A stretch of DNA of 64,000 nt, from positions 496,001-560,000 of the forward strand of contig CAKVFE010000001.1 of the NCBI GenBank assembly GCA_934746645.1, given 5' to 3'. Both the position numbers and the translations under genes were made by a program. Below, one piece after another: positions 24,003-33,456 of this stretch (positions are counted from its first letter, which is position 1; each line of letters starts with the position of its first letter). A model generated the notes under the pieces. That model saw nothing but the letters and a program-made list of their open reading frames with translations, made no database searches and was not told the origin of the DNA. The DNA comes from an uncultured Clostridia bacterium. Lineage in GTDB: Bacteria > Bacillota > Clostridia > Christensenellales > UBA1242.

Positions 24003-24665
24003 TTAAAAATCAAAATTTTCAAAGAAATCTTTTAATTGAAAATCATTACCGTGTCCAGAATGTACAATCATATTTTTATCTAAAGTATTTAACCAGTCTA
24101 TACTATCTATAATATCGCCATAGTCCCCTGTTGGCAAATCTGTACGACCAATACCGCCACCATCAAATATTAAATCTCCACAAAATAAATTGTTGTCATC
24201 ATATATTGTTATACTATCATTGGTATGTCCAATTGTAGATTTGATTTTGAAAATATGGTCGTTAAATGTATTAAGTTTATCTTTTAATATATTAACTTTT
24301 ATTTTGTCCATATCAACAATCAATGGATAATCCAATATCATATCTGCACAAGTTATGCTATCACCAGTCTTTATATTGTTAAGAGTCATTTGACTTAAAT
24401 ATATTGGAACTTCTTTTTCTATATATTGTTGGATACAAGCAATATGGTCTGCGTGACAATGTGTCACAACTATACCTACCAAACACATATTTTTATTATT
24501 GGATTGAGATTTATCAAAAACAACTTTTTTACCTAAAGCTTGCTCTACTTTACTTATAGGCATACTTGGGTCAATGATAAAAAATTGGTTATCGTCTACA
24601 ACCAAATAACTATTACTTCTTAATACATAAGGGATACTATCCCCACTAATTTTTATTATGTCCAT
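24003..24665 (-). CDS. Metallo-beta-lactamase-fold hydrolase, glyoxalase II-like
   Basis: A 220-residue MBL-fold protein. The metal-binding motif THCHADH sits near residue 69, followed by GHTNDS (His), CGDLIFDGGGIGRTDL (Asp) and HSGHG (His), the order seen in glyoxalase II-like thioester hydrolases. No signal peptide, so cytoplasmic. Substrate is not readable from the sequence; hydroxyacylglutathione-type or other thioesters are possible. Single gene with ATG 24665 after GAAAGGAAAT. Confidence 0.85.
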   Translation of the reverse strand: MDIIKISGDSIPYVLRSNSYLVVDDNQFFIIDPSMPISKVEQALGKKVVFDKSQSNNKNMCLVGIVVTHCHADHIACIQQYIEKEVPIYLSQMTLNNIKTGDSITCADMILDYPLIVDMDKIKVNILKDKLNTFNDHIFKIKSTIGHTNDSITIYDDNNLFCGDLIFDGGGIGRTDLPTGDYGDIIDSIDWLNTLDKNMIVHSGHGNDFQLKDFFENFDF

Positions 24666-25075
24666 ACGCTATTTCCTTTCAATTAAGTTTAGCACAAATG
24701 CCATATTTATAACAACTATAGAAGTGATATTATTAATTATTATTGTTTTATACCCACTCTTTTATTTTTTTATAAAATATATAACTTATAAGCAATAAGT
24801 ATATACTTTTTGTCACAAACTAGCACCATTTAATACAATAAATATATGTTGACTATATTATCAGCTTTTAGTTACTCACATAAATAATATCTTAAATACT
24901 CAACCTAAAAGTTTAATTAATCCACTAATACTTATAATATATATAAATATTACATTGTATTAATTAAACAAATTTGGTACATATTATTGCACAAATAAAA
25001 CATATTTGTTACAATAACAAAAACTAAAAGTTTCTTGGCTAGAAAATTAAAAAAATATTAAAAAGGGGGATTATT
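24666..25075. other. AT-rich intergenic region with the lipoprotein promoter
   Basis: A 410-base gap between divergent genes. It is very AT-rich, with many short ATAA/TTAT repeats. Apart from the promoter at 24987-25015 I see no gene, terminator or obvious structured RNA. Confidence 0.5.
24987..25015 (+). promoter_or_regulatory. Promoter of the lipoprotein gene
   Basis: -35 TTGCAC (24987-24992), 17-bp spacer, -10 TACAAT (25010-25015), 60 bases before the ATG. Confidence 0.65.
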
Positions 25076-26818
25076 ATGGCAAGAACAAAAAATATAAAAA
25101 ATGCTCTTCTTTTGTTGTTTTTACTTTTTGTCCCAATTATGTTGTGCTTGACAGCTTGTGGCAAAAAAGAACCAACATTAGAATATCTTACAGCAGACAA
25201 AAACAATGTAAACATTGGTACTATGGGCAGTTTAGAATTAGGTGCATTTAGTTATGGCAATGTTAATGTTGATTTAGATTTTGATGTTGTGGCTGTATAC
25301 TCTGATGGTAGCAGAAATATAGTAACTAAAGATGATGGCGTTACTGTTACATATTCTCATTGTGGACTAGATATTGACAACTCACAATATGTAACAATAC
25401 CTCAATTGCCACAAACTTATGAAGTAGGAACTTACAACATAACTTACACATACAAAGAACATCAACTTAATGTATACTTCACTGTAGACCGTATAGCTCC
25501 TACCAACATACCAACTATTGTTAGTAAGACTCAATGGCAACACGACGAATTGCCTTGCACTATATCTGCAACAGGCGTTACCCTAGTTTATGAAGACAAA
25601 CTCATAACTGTAACAAAAGAAATATATGATAGTTATCTTGATGGGTCTATCACTTATGCCCAACTACAAAACAATTTCTTTTTATATGACTCTACAGTTG
25701 CTGGTGGTATGGGTGTCGGTAGTTATTATGTATTTGGTTCTATTGAGACACAAGGTAATTATACTGGTGGGTACACAACACCTACTCTAGTTACAGTTTT
25801 ACCAGGTACATTATCATTTGTTAATACCAACCTTATTGATTGTAGGGACTATACATATGAATTTAGATTTGGCGATATAGAACTTTACAATCTAAGTCTA
25901 ATAACATCTACTGGTATTGATGATACTTATAGTGAAGCTTATGCTGTTAATTCGGCTGGTCAAAAAATAAACGGATATTTCAGCTGGAAAAATCCACAAG
26001 CACTAGTCAATAGTGCAACCACTGAAGAATATGAAGTTGTATTTATACCTCAAGACGACAACTACAACGAAACTTCAGTTAAACTTATTGATATAAGCGA
26101 CAAAATCAACAAAGGTAAAGTCAGTCCAGTAGAATTAGGTTATAAAAGTGCTGTTTATAATGGACAATCTCATGCAGTTAGCATTTTTTTCAACGGAAGC
26201 AACAATACTCGTACTTATGTAAAAGTATATAAAAACAATCAACAACTAACCTTTGATGAAACAGATATTATTGATAGCGTTACTGAAGTTGGAGCTTATA
26301 CTTACAAAATTGAACTTGCAGACAAAGTAAACTACTATTGGGAAGATGACAATAGTACAGATGATAGATATCTTACTTACTATGTAAACAAAATTCAATC
26401 TAGTTTTTCATTGTTAATGGGAGCTAAAAATTTAGACGCTAACAACAGACTTAGAATAAAGTTAGAACCAAGATTAAATCCTTACGGATACTATGAAGAT
26501 GTAACACCTTTTATAGAAGGTACTTTTACAATAACAATTTTAAATCAAATTGATAATTACAACAATCAGACTGGTCTTACTGTTAGCACTACAGTTACAG
26601 CAACAGCTAATATAGAAAAAGATGATTCAGACAATAGTTATTATATTGTTATAGATGTATCCGAATTTAAAGAATTTACTAATCCAACAGATTCTACTTA
26701 CAATGGTACTTCAACTTATGGTTATTTATGTTTTAGAGTAACAGCAACTGGTACAAACAATTATGATGATATCGACTATATTGATACTGTTAGATTATAT
26801 AAATATACAGAAGCATAA
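25076..26818 (+). CDS. Secreted lipoprotein with Ig-like/MBG-like repeats
   Basis: A 580-residue exported lipoprotein. The N terminus has Lys/Arg, a hydrophobic stretch (LLLLFLLFVPIML) and the lipobox LTAC with Cys near residue 27. The mature part is beta-rich, Thr-, Tyr- and Asn-rich, with repeated modules: GxYxxTYTYKEH-type ends and AVYNGQSHAVSI, which recalls MBG-like domains of bacterial surface proteins. No enzymatic motif is seen. A surface or adhesin role is likely. The ATG follows AAAGGGGG. Single gene with its own promoter and terminator. Confidence 0.8.
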   Translation: MARTKNIKNALLLLFLLFVPIMLCLTACGKKEPTLEYLTADKNNVNIGTMGSLELGAFSYGNVNVDLDFDVVAVYSDGSRNIVTKDDGVTVTYSHCGLDIDNSQYVTIPQLPQTYEVGTYNITYTYKEHQLNVYFTVDRIAPTNIPTIVSKTQWQHDELPCTISATGVTLVYEDKLITVTKEIYDSYLDGSITYAQLQNNFFLYDSTVAGGMGVGSYYVFGSIETQGNYTGGYTTPTLVTVLPGTLSFVNTNLIDCRDYTYEFRFGDIELYNLSLITSTGIDDTYSEAYAVNSAGQKINGYFSWKNPQALVNSATTEEYEVVFIPQDDNYNETSVKLIDISDKINKGKVSPVELGYKSAVYNGQSHAVSIFFNGSNNTRTYVKVYKNNQQLTFDETDIIDSVTEVGAYTYKIELADKVNYYWEDDNSTDDRYLTYYVNKIQSSFSLLMGAKNLDANNRLRIKLEPRLNPYGYYEDVTPFIEGTFTITILNQIDNYNNQTGLTVSTTVTATANIEKDDSDNSYYIVIDVSEFKEFTNPTDSTYNGTSTYGYLCFRVTATGTNNYDDIDYIDTVRLYKYTEA

Positions 26819-26860
26819 AAACAATATTAATTATTATTAAAAATTAAACTTCAATTAAAA

Positions 26861-26896
26861 AAATAGGACTTTCAAATCTGGAAGTTCTATTTTTTT
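26861..26896 (+). terminator. Terminator of the lipoprotein gene
   Basis: AAATAGGACTTTCA pairs with TGGAAGTTCTATTT (wobbles included), followed by a T-run. Confidence 0.75.
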
Positions 26897-27063
26897 ATCT
26901 CCTACCCCATTAATTATTTTTAAGCAATATTTGTATTGTTAACTATTATTAAAAATGGTTTTTAACCTGTAGGTTACCTAAGTCACATTGTACAACCACA
27001 CTAATAAAGTTGTAGTTTTTGCTGTTTTGGAATATACTAAAAATAGATACAAAGGAGTATAAT

Positions 27064-27873
27064 ATGCAAACAGTTGTTATTACAGGTAGTGCTAGAGGAT
27101 TTGGTTTAGAACTAGCACGAGTATTTAAGAAAAATAATTTTAATGTCGTTTTGTCTGACATCAACGAAACCAATTTAAAAGTTGCCGAACAAACAATAAA
27201 TGATATTAGTGGTTCGGGTAAAGCAATAAGTGTTGTAGCTGATGTAACCAATCACGATGCATTGGTCAATCTTTGGGACACAGCAAAACAAACATTTGGC
27301 GATGTAGATATCTGGATAAACAATGCTGGTGTCAATCAACCAGACAAACCAGTATGTGAGCTAGAACCAGAAGAAATCGAATTTTTATTAAACATAGATG
27401 TTAAAGGCACAATCTTTGGTAGCAAGATTGCATTTTTAGGTATGAAAGAACAAGGCTTTGGTCAAATATACAATGTCGAAGGATATGGTAGTAATGATGC
27501 AACAATGATGGGACTATCCATATACGGAACAAGCAAAAGAGCTGTAACATATTTTACAAAAGCTTTAGCTAAAGAAAGTGAAATATTGACAAACAACAGA
27601 GTATGTATTTGTACTCTAACCCCAGGGATTATGATAACCGACTTTATTAAAACAGCCAATGGTGGCAAGACAAAAATTGAACTCCCAGAAAGAACTAAAA
27701 AAGTATACAATATTCTTGGCGACTACCCTAACACTATAGCTGAGTACTGTGTACCTAGAATGATAAAAAACAAGAAAAATGGATATCAAGTTGTTTGGTT
27801 GTCCAATAGGCGTGCATTTGGCAGATTCTTAACTGCTGGATTTAAGAAAAGAGATTTCTTTAGTGAAAAATAA
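27064..27873 (+). CDS. Short-chain dehydrogenase/reductase
   Basis: A 269-residue classical SDR oxidoreductase. TGSARGFGLE is the NAD(P) Rossmann loop, ADVTN and NNAGVN are the next conserved elements, and YGTSK carries the catalytic Tyr and Lys; the usual catalytic Ser position is in the region YNVEGYGSN. The VVLSDIN end of strand 2 with an Asp favours NAD(H). Similar proteins are annotated as chlorophyll(ide) b reductase-like, a name with no meaning here. Start ATG 27064 follows AAAGGAG; the frame extends 15 codons upstream without a ribosome site. Confidence 0.88.
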   Translation: MQTVVITGSARGFGLELARVFKKNNFNVVLSDINETNLKVAEQTINDISGSGKAISVVADVTNHDALVNLWDTAKQTFGDVDIWINNAGVNQPDKPVCELEPEEIEFLLNIDVKGTIFGSKIAFLGMKEQGFGQIYNVEGYGSNDATMMGLSIYGTSKRAVTYFTKALAKESEILTNNRVCICTLTPGIMITDFIKTANGGKTKIELPERTKKVYNILGDYPNTIAEYCVPRMIKNKKNGYQVVWLSNRRAFGRFLTAGFKKRDFFSEK

Positions 27874-27923
27874 TCAAGTTGAAATTCGAGTAAAAAGTTA
27901 TAACTAAAACTTAATACAAAAAA

Positions 27924-27957
27924 ATACTTTATCGTAGTTAGATAAAGTATTTTTTTA
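27924..27957 (+). terminator. Terminator of the SDR gene
   Basis: ATACTTTATC and GATAAAGTAT form a perfect 10-bp stem followed by seven T; an A-run on the other side allows bidirectional action with the convergent ABC operon. Confidence 0.8.
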
Positions 27958-28044
27958 TTTATAAGTGTTTTTTAGTTTATTAAGTTGATTTGTTAAGTCT
28001 ATCTTTACTTTTCAAATATCAAATAATTAGATTAAATGATAAGT

Positions 28045-28944
28045 TTATTTTTTCTTTTTTGCTCTTAATACATTGATAAGTACATAAGCACCAATCAACA
28101 ATATTATTGAGCCAATCATAATGCCGTACATTGCACCTATACTTACTTTATGTCCAAAGAAATATATATTGCAATCAATACTATCTTTTATACCTTCAAT
28201 AACTTCTGCTGGAAATCCTTGTTTTGCCATTTCTTTATACACACCATTAAGTGCGTGATTTTTAAGTAGTGATGTGCCATAAGTTCCCGGCAAAAATGCT
28301 AATACATTTTGTAGCCCTTTACCAAAAGAATATATAGGCATATATGCTCCACATATAAATCCATATCCTGCACTAACTACTGTACCAACAGCAGATATTT
28401 GACCTTGTGAAGTAAGGAAAATATTAATTATAGAAGACAAAGCAGTACCAAACATAGTAAGTAAAAATATATCAATAAATATAAGTACCACATCTAAAAA
28501 TGACATATACCAACCAGTAGCACCAATGTATATAAAGCACGCCAAAGTACCTACTACACCTACTATAAGTGTAGTAACAAGAGTTGCTACATAGTAAGAC
28601 ATAGCTATTGATGACTTTTTAGCTGGAGTGATATAAATATCTTTTTTAGCACCAGTTACCTTATCTGTGACCATAAGCATATTGGCACAAAATGCAACTG
28701 TTATACAACTTACAGCTAGTAGTGAAGAAAACAACTGACCACTAACTGTTCCATTGATAATACCTTCTGGGATTACAAATCCTTCTGGCATATTGGATAC
28801 AAAAGATTCACGATATACTTTTGCCAAAAATGTAGTATACAATACAAGCAATATAATTGGAGTAATTAATGATGTAAAGAACATTGCTTTATCTTTAAAA
28901 AACATTTTTATGTTTCGTTTTGTCATACAACAAAAAGTTTGCAT
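28045..28944 (-). CDS. ABC-2 type transporter permease
   Basis: A 299-residue ABC-2 family permease with about six membrane helices: one at residues 20-45, then a soluble loop of roughly 35 residues, and five more to the C terminus, ending with a Lys-rich tail. The segment PGTYGTSLLKNHALNG before the last helix is typical of the family. It pairs with the ATPase gene that ends 1 base upstream, so the two form one exporter, usually for drugs, lipids or polysaccharide. Substrate unknown. Confidence 0.9.
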   Translation of the reverse strand: MQTFCCMTKRNIKMFFKDKAMFFTSLITPIILLVLYTTFLAKVYRESFVSNMPEGFVIPEGIINGTVSGQLFSSLLAVSCITVAFCANMLMVTDKVTGAKKDIYITPAKKSSIAMSYYVATLVTTLIVGVVGTLACFIYIGATGWYMSFLDVVLIFIDIFLLTMFGTALSSIINIFLTSQGQISAVGTVVSAGYGFICGAYMPIYSFGKGLQNVLAFLPGTYGTSLLKNHALNGVYKEMAKQGFPAEVIEGIKDSIDCNIYFFGHKVSIGAMYGIMIGSIILLIGAYVLINVLRAKKKK

Positions 28945-28945
28945 A

Positions 28946-29854
28946 TTAATTACCTCCTACTAGTTTTTTGCCTGTCACAGCTAAAAATACATCGTCCATT
29001 TTACCTTTAGTGATTTCAAAATCTTTAAAGAGTTTTGGATTTTTTACAATAAGATTTTTTGCTTCTTCTGTGTTTTTTACTTCAACTCTAAAAGCATCTC
29101 TTATTTTTTCATAAGGCAAACCCAACTTTTTAATATTTTCTTCAGTTTCGTTATAAATAGTTATAAAGTCGCCTGTATATGTATTTTTTAATTGTAAAGG
29201 TGTACCTTCAGCAGAAATTTTGCCACTATCAAGTATAACAACATAATCTGCATCAGATGCTTCTTCCATATAATGTGTAGTTAAAAACACAGTCATATTT
29301 TGATTTTTTCTACAATCATCAATTACTGCCCACAATGTTTTTCTCGTTTGTGGGTCTAGTCCTGTGGTAGGTTCGTCTAATACTAAAATTTTTGGTTTGT
29401 GCAACAATGCTCTTGCAACATCAATTCTTCTTCTCTGCCCACCAGACAATTTGCCAACAGTACGATTGAGCAAATCTTTAAAATCTAAAAGATTGGCAAG
29501 TTCAAGTATGCGTTGTTTGGCTTCTTCGCCATATATACCATAAAGACTAGCTCTAGATATCAAGTTGTCTTTAACGGTCAGCACACTATCCAATACCGAA
29601 TTTTGGAAGACAACACCAATCTCTTTGGTTATATCTTCGATATTGTTGTCTATATCTTTTCCGTCTATTACAACTTTACCTTTATCTTTGCTAAGTGTCC
29701 CACACATAATGGATATTGTGGTACTTTTACCAGCACCATTTACACCCAAAAACGCAAACAATTCGCCTCGTTTAACTCTAAACGATAAATCATTGACAGC
29801 GTGGACTTCGCCAAAAGATTTATCAAGGTTGTCTATTTCTATAATATTATCCAT
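28946..29854 (-). CDS. ABC transporter ATP-binding protein, DrrA/CcmA type
   Basis: A 302-residue ATPase subunit. Walker A is GVNGAGKST, the signature is LSGGQRRR, Walker B is ILVLDEPTTGLDP, and the switch His lies in LTTHYMEEA. The C-terminal 80 residues match the DrrA-type regulatory extension. It drives the ABC-2 permease encoded 1 base downstream. A promoter lies at 29884-29912. Drug or lipid export is the common role, but nothing here fixes the substrate. Confidence 0.93.
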   Translation of the reverse strand: MDNIIEIDNLDKSFGEVHAVNDLSFRVKRGELFAFLGVNGAGKSTTISIMCGTLSKDKGKVVIDGKDIDNNIEDITKEIGVVFQNSVLDSVLTVKDNLISRASLYGIYGEEAKQRILELANLLDFKDLLNRTVGKLSGGQRRRIDVARALLHKPKILVLDEPTTGLDPQTRKTLWAVIDDCRKNQNMTVFLTTHYMEEASDADYVVILDSGKISAEGTPLQLKNTYTGDFITIYNETEENIKKLGLPYEKIRDAFRVEVKNTEEAKNLIVKNPKLFKDFEITKGKMDDVFLAVTGKKLVGGN

Positions 29855-29883
29855 AAATCCATATCCTTTTTATTGATACTATC

Positions 29884-29912
29884 ATTTTATTATTTTTATA
29901 TATCTTAGTCAA
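29884..29912 (-). promoter_or_regulatory. Promoter of the ABC-2 exporter operon
   Basis: -35 TTGACT (29907-29912), 17-bp spacer, -10 TAAAAT (29884-29889) on the minus strand. Confidence 0.65.
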
Positions 29913-30018
29913 ACATATATGTTTTGCACATAATAATTAACCAATATTTTATGTTTTTTAATTGTTATTGTTTTTCTGATATTTTATTAATATATATTAA
30001 TAAACTTTTAAAAAAATA

Positions 30019-30047
30019 TTGTCAAAGCACACTTTCACAAGTATACT
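30019..30047 (+). promoter_or_regulatory. Promoter of the M60 peptidase gene
   Basis: -35 TTGTCA (30019-30024), 17-bp spacer, -10 TATACT (30042-30047), leaving a 5' leader of about 65 bases. Confidence 0.7.
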
Positions 30048-30119
30048 ATTTAGGCTAAACAACTAATCTTAATAAAAAAAATAATAGTTGTAGCAAAAAA
30101 TAAAATTTTAAGGATTATT

Positions 30120-33100
30120 ATGAAAAAGAAAACACGCAATATCTTAATCATATTATTACTAACTTTAATAATACTTGCTGGTTCAATAACCGGAATTGTA
30201 TTAGCAATAAAAAAGAAAGACAATGGTGGTGACGACCAACAAGAAGAAACTTACGACAAATTGGTTATCGCACAAAAGAATCCATATAAGATACAACAAT
30301 CTATGCAGACTTTGGGTACTGCAACTAGACACACACCACAAGTAAGCAATGAAGGTATGTGCACTAGATATCCAGTACACGGTACTGCACTATCCAATGT
30401 CACTGATGAAGAAAAAACAAATCTTTATGCTGAAAACAAATTGCTTATGGCGTCAGACAATGACAGTAGTGGCAACAATGGTACTTACAACTCTATGGAT
30501 AAAGACGGCAACCTTTATCTTGATGGAGTAGCAACAGGTAAAAAGTTGTACAAGCACACTGCTAGTATTGGTATGTACTATGGAGATGTAAGCGATACCG
30601 AACCTGCAGTTGTAGAGAAAATAACACTTAATGCAAAAGAAATGCGTAACTATATCACTGGTCTATATGCACCAGCTGGTGAAGTAGTAAAAATAGAAAT
30701 ATCTCAAGAAGACTTAGATAGTATTGGTGGTATGACAGTATTTATAGGTCAAGTATGTCAAAGAAACTATATAAGTACTATAAAGACCACTCGTAACGAC
30801 ATAACCAGAATGCCTACAATAGTCAATCGTATGGTAGTAAAAAGTCCTACAACTTATGTTGGTAATTATTTTGGTGGACCTATTTATATATTCCCAAACA
30901 AACGCAATGTCGAATTTAGTGTAGTTATTTCTGGAGCAGTTAAATATCCATACTACATACACGGATATACAACCAAAGAAGATCTAAAAGAAATGGAAAA
31001 ACTAACTGCACCATACTATGATTTTGAAGTATGGGACACTGCAGTAAGACATTCGGGTTCTAGAAAATATGGCAACTTTGACTATGACAACTTATACAAA
31101 GTTGGCGAATACTGGGAAAAGGTTGCTCGTACATCTCAAAAACTTCCTTCAGGTTCTTTGGCTGGAGTTGGTATAGGTTTTATATACGATAGTTATGTTA
31201 CAGCTGGTCTAGCTTGTGCATTTGTCGGTGGCAACTGGGTAGAAGCTCCTTCTGCCGCACTAGCCAATGCTCTTGACTACAAACTTATAACTTCTTCTGG
31301 TATTTGGGGAACAATGCACGAACTTAACCACCATTATCAAAACTATGGTCTTGATTCTTATGGTGAAGTAACCAACAATGCAACAACTATTTTGTCTTAT
31401 GTATCTTACACAAACATATCTGCTACTAGAAGTGAAAATGACAACACTTTGAGTGGTTGGAATAGATACACAGACCCAACAAGGTCTTTAAAAGAAACAA
31501 TCTCTAATGGTGCTATAGGTCAAACTACACTTAATACTTATGTAGACCTTATCCACTCATTTGGTGTAGATGCATATATTAAAGCAGCTCGTTACAAATC
31601 TGGACAACACGGAGCTGATGTATGGTACGAAAGTCTAACAGAAGCAACTGGCTATGATATGACATACTATTTTGAAGATATGCTTGGATACACAATTAGT
31701 GATGATGTAAAAGCAAAATATACGGATAAAAATTTACCAATGTTTGTACCAGTAGCTTGTCTATATCAAACAGGTAGAAGTTATTTGAAAGACGGAAAAG
31801 AAGTATTTACTGACACTGTAAGACCATATAGAGTAGTAAAAGGAAAAGAATACATATTAGATTTTGAAAATCAAATTGTAGTACCAGACGGATTTGAGTA
31901 CACAATAAAAGAAATAACCAATCCAGCACACGGTACACTTACTAAAATCAGTGATAAAAAATACAAATTTTTACCAACAACCACTGACAATACATCAGGA
32001 ATATTTAAAGTTAAATTGGGATTAACTCACCCAACTATCAGTACTCCAGATGTTACTCTTAACATCAATTTAGAATTTACTGACCCAAGTCCAACAAAGA
32101 CAAAATATGTATATTCTTCAAGAGTTTACTCCACTGCCAATGAAGCTGTAATCAACAACTTTAAAGGATATAGTAGTATGACTGTTAATGACACCAATAC
32201 AACATTTATGAATGGTATATCCAACAATCAAATAGGTGTCGTTGAAGGTAAAATATATATACCTGAAGACGGAACTTATACAATATGTCTTCGTGCTGGT
32301 CGTGGCAATCACATATTGTACACTTCTAGAGATGGTGGATATTATACTGAAGCAATAAGTTTTAATGGTTCAAAAGGTGGTTTTGAAATAGCTGAAGACC
32401 ACAATGCAACATTTACTCTTAAAAAAGGCGATTATTTATATTACAAACAAGTAACTGTTTCGGACGGAAGTGCTGACGCATTTACCGAATTGGGTTGGAC
32501 TACAGATGATAGCAAACCTGTAAGCATACCAAGCAATTATTTGTACAATGTCAATGCTAGTTATCAAGAATACAACTTTACTTCCAATGCTCTATACCCT
32601 AATGTATATAGCAATCAAGCAGTTGACAATGTATACACCAATAACACAGAGATAACCAATCTTGTAAGTTCTTCTCTCGGTTATTGGGACGAAACAACAA
32701 TACCTGAAAATATGTTTGACGGCGACCCAGATACTTTCTATCACACCAATCAAAACAACTTTGTTTCAAGTGACAATCCTTGTGATATTATTGTTGACCT
32801 TGGCGAAACCAAACAATGGAATACTCTAACCATAACCAATAGAAGTACTGGAACAAAACATATGCCTATAACATTTAAGTTGTATGGTGGTACTACACTA
32901 GACAATATGGTGTTAATAAAAGAATACACCAATGCAAGTTATAGCAATATTACTTTAAATGCAGACTTTGACACAACAACATTTAGATATGCTAAATTAT
33001 CTATTACAGATACAAGTACACATAGATATGTAAGTATTGCCGAAATAAATTTTGGATACAAAATAGTAGGTACTGAGATAAGTTGTGACCAACTTACATA

Positions 33101-33392
33101 CTACAACTTTAATATAAACAAATCTTTAATGGGTACATTTGGACACCTAATAAGTGGCAACGGATATATAGAATATACCCTTAACGGAAAAGAGATGTTA
33201 TTGTATACAAGACAAGACACTGCTTGTAAAATCAAAGTAGAAATTGATGGAGAAGTAAAAGAGTACACACTAGCTAAAACTAATAAGAAAGAATATATTC
33301 GTATAAAAGGTAACGACACATCTAGTCACAACATAAAAATAACTGTATTACAAGGAACATTGTTTGTAGATAGTGCGTTGATTGTAGAATAA
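30120..33392 (+). CDS. M60-family (enhancin-like) metallopeptidase with galactose-binding-type module
   Basis: A 1090-residue cell-surface protein. One N-terminal hydrophobic helix (residues 8-30) after a KKKTR start acts as signal anchor. The M60-like domain carries the zinc motif H400-E-L-N-H404 with GEVTNN shortly after. Further on come a PA14-like region (about 660-795) and an F5/8-type C (discoidin, CBM32-like) domain at about 837-980 ending in YVSIAEINFGY. M60 peptidases cleave mucin-type glycoproteins, so it probably degrades host mucin at the cell surface. It stands alone with a consensus promoter and a terminator. Confidence 0.88.
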   Translation: MKKKTRNILIILLLTLIILAGSITGIVLAIKKKDNGGDDQQEETYDKLVIAQKNPYKIQQSMQTLGTATRHTPQVSNEGMCTRYPVHGTALSNVTDEEKTNLYAENKLLMASDNDSSGNNGTYNSMDKDGNLYLDGVATGKKLYKHTASIGMYYGDVSDTEPAVVEKITLNAKEMRNYITGLYAPAGEVVKIEISQEDLDSIGGMTVFIGQVCQRNYISTIKTTRNDITRMPTIVNRMVVKSPTTYVGNYFGGPIYIFPNKRNVEFSVVISGAVKYPYYIHGYTTKEDLKEMEKLTAPYYDFEVWDTAVRHSGSRKYGNFDYDNLYKVGEYWEKVARTSQKLPSGSLAGVGIGFIYDSYVTAGLACAFVGGNWVEAPSAALANALDYKLITSSGIWGTMHELNHHYQNYGLDSYGEVTNNATTILSYVSYTNISATRSENDNTLSGWNRYTDPTRSLKETISNGAIGQTTLNTYVDLIHSFGVDAYIKAARYKSGQHGADVWYESLTEATGYDMTYYFEDMLGYTISDDVKAKYTDKNLPMFVPVACLYQTGRSYLKDGKEVFTDTVRPYRVVKGKEYILDFENQIVVPDGFEYTIKEITNPAHGTLTKISDKKYKFLPTTTDNTSGIFKVKLGLTHPTISTPDVTLNINLEFTDPSPTKTKYVYSSRVYSTANEAVINNFKGYSSMTVNDTNTTFMNGISNNQIGVVEGKIYIPEDGTYTICLRAGRGNHILYTSRDGGYYTEAISFNGSKGGFEIAEDHNATFTLKKGDYLYYKQVTVSDGSADAFTELGWTTDDSKPVSIPSNYLYNVNASYQEYNFTSNALYPNVYSNQAVDNVYTNNTEITNLVSSSLGYWDETTIPENMFDGDPDTFYHTNQNNFVSSDNPCDIIVDLGETKQWNTLTITNRSTGTKHMPITFKLYGGTTLDNMVLIKEYTNASYSNITLNADFDTTTFRYAKLSITDTSTHRYVSIAEINFGYKIVGTEISCDQLTYYNFNINKSLMGTFGHLISGNGYIEYTLNGKEMLLYTRQDTACKIKVEIDGEVKEYTLAKTNKKEYIRIKGNDTSSHNIKITVLQGTLFVDSALIVE

Positions 33393-33415
33393 TAACAAAT
33401 AAGAATAACAAAAAT

Positions 33416-33446
33416 GACATTACAAAACTGTAATGTCTTTTTTTTG
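33416..33446 (+). terminator. Terminator of the M60 peptidase gene
   Basis: GACATTAC pairs with GTAATGTC across AAAACT, followed by eight T. It is convergent with the minus-strand metallopeptidase gene. Confidence 0.8.
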
Positions 33447-33456
33447 TTATAATATA

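Noticed and set aside
30349..33319. Several 60-90-codon frames on both strands inside the M60 peptidase gene
   Set aside because: They have no ribosome sites and lie in the shadow of one long, well supported gene.
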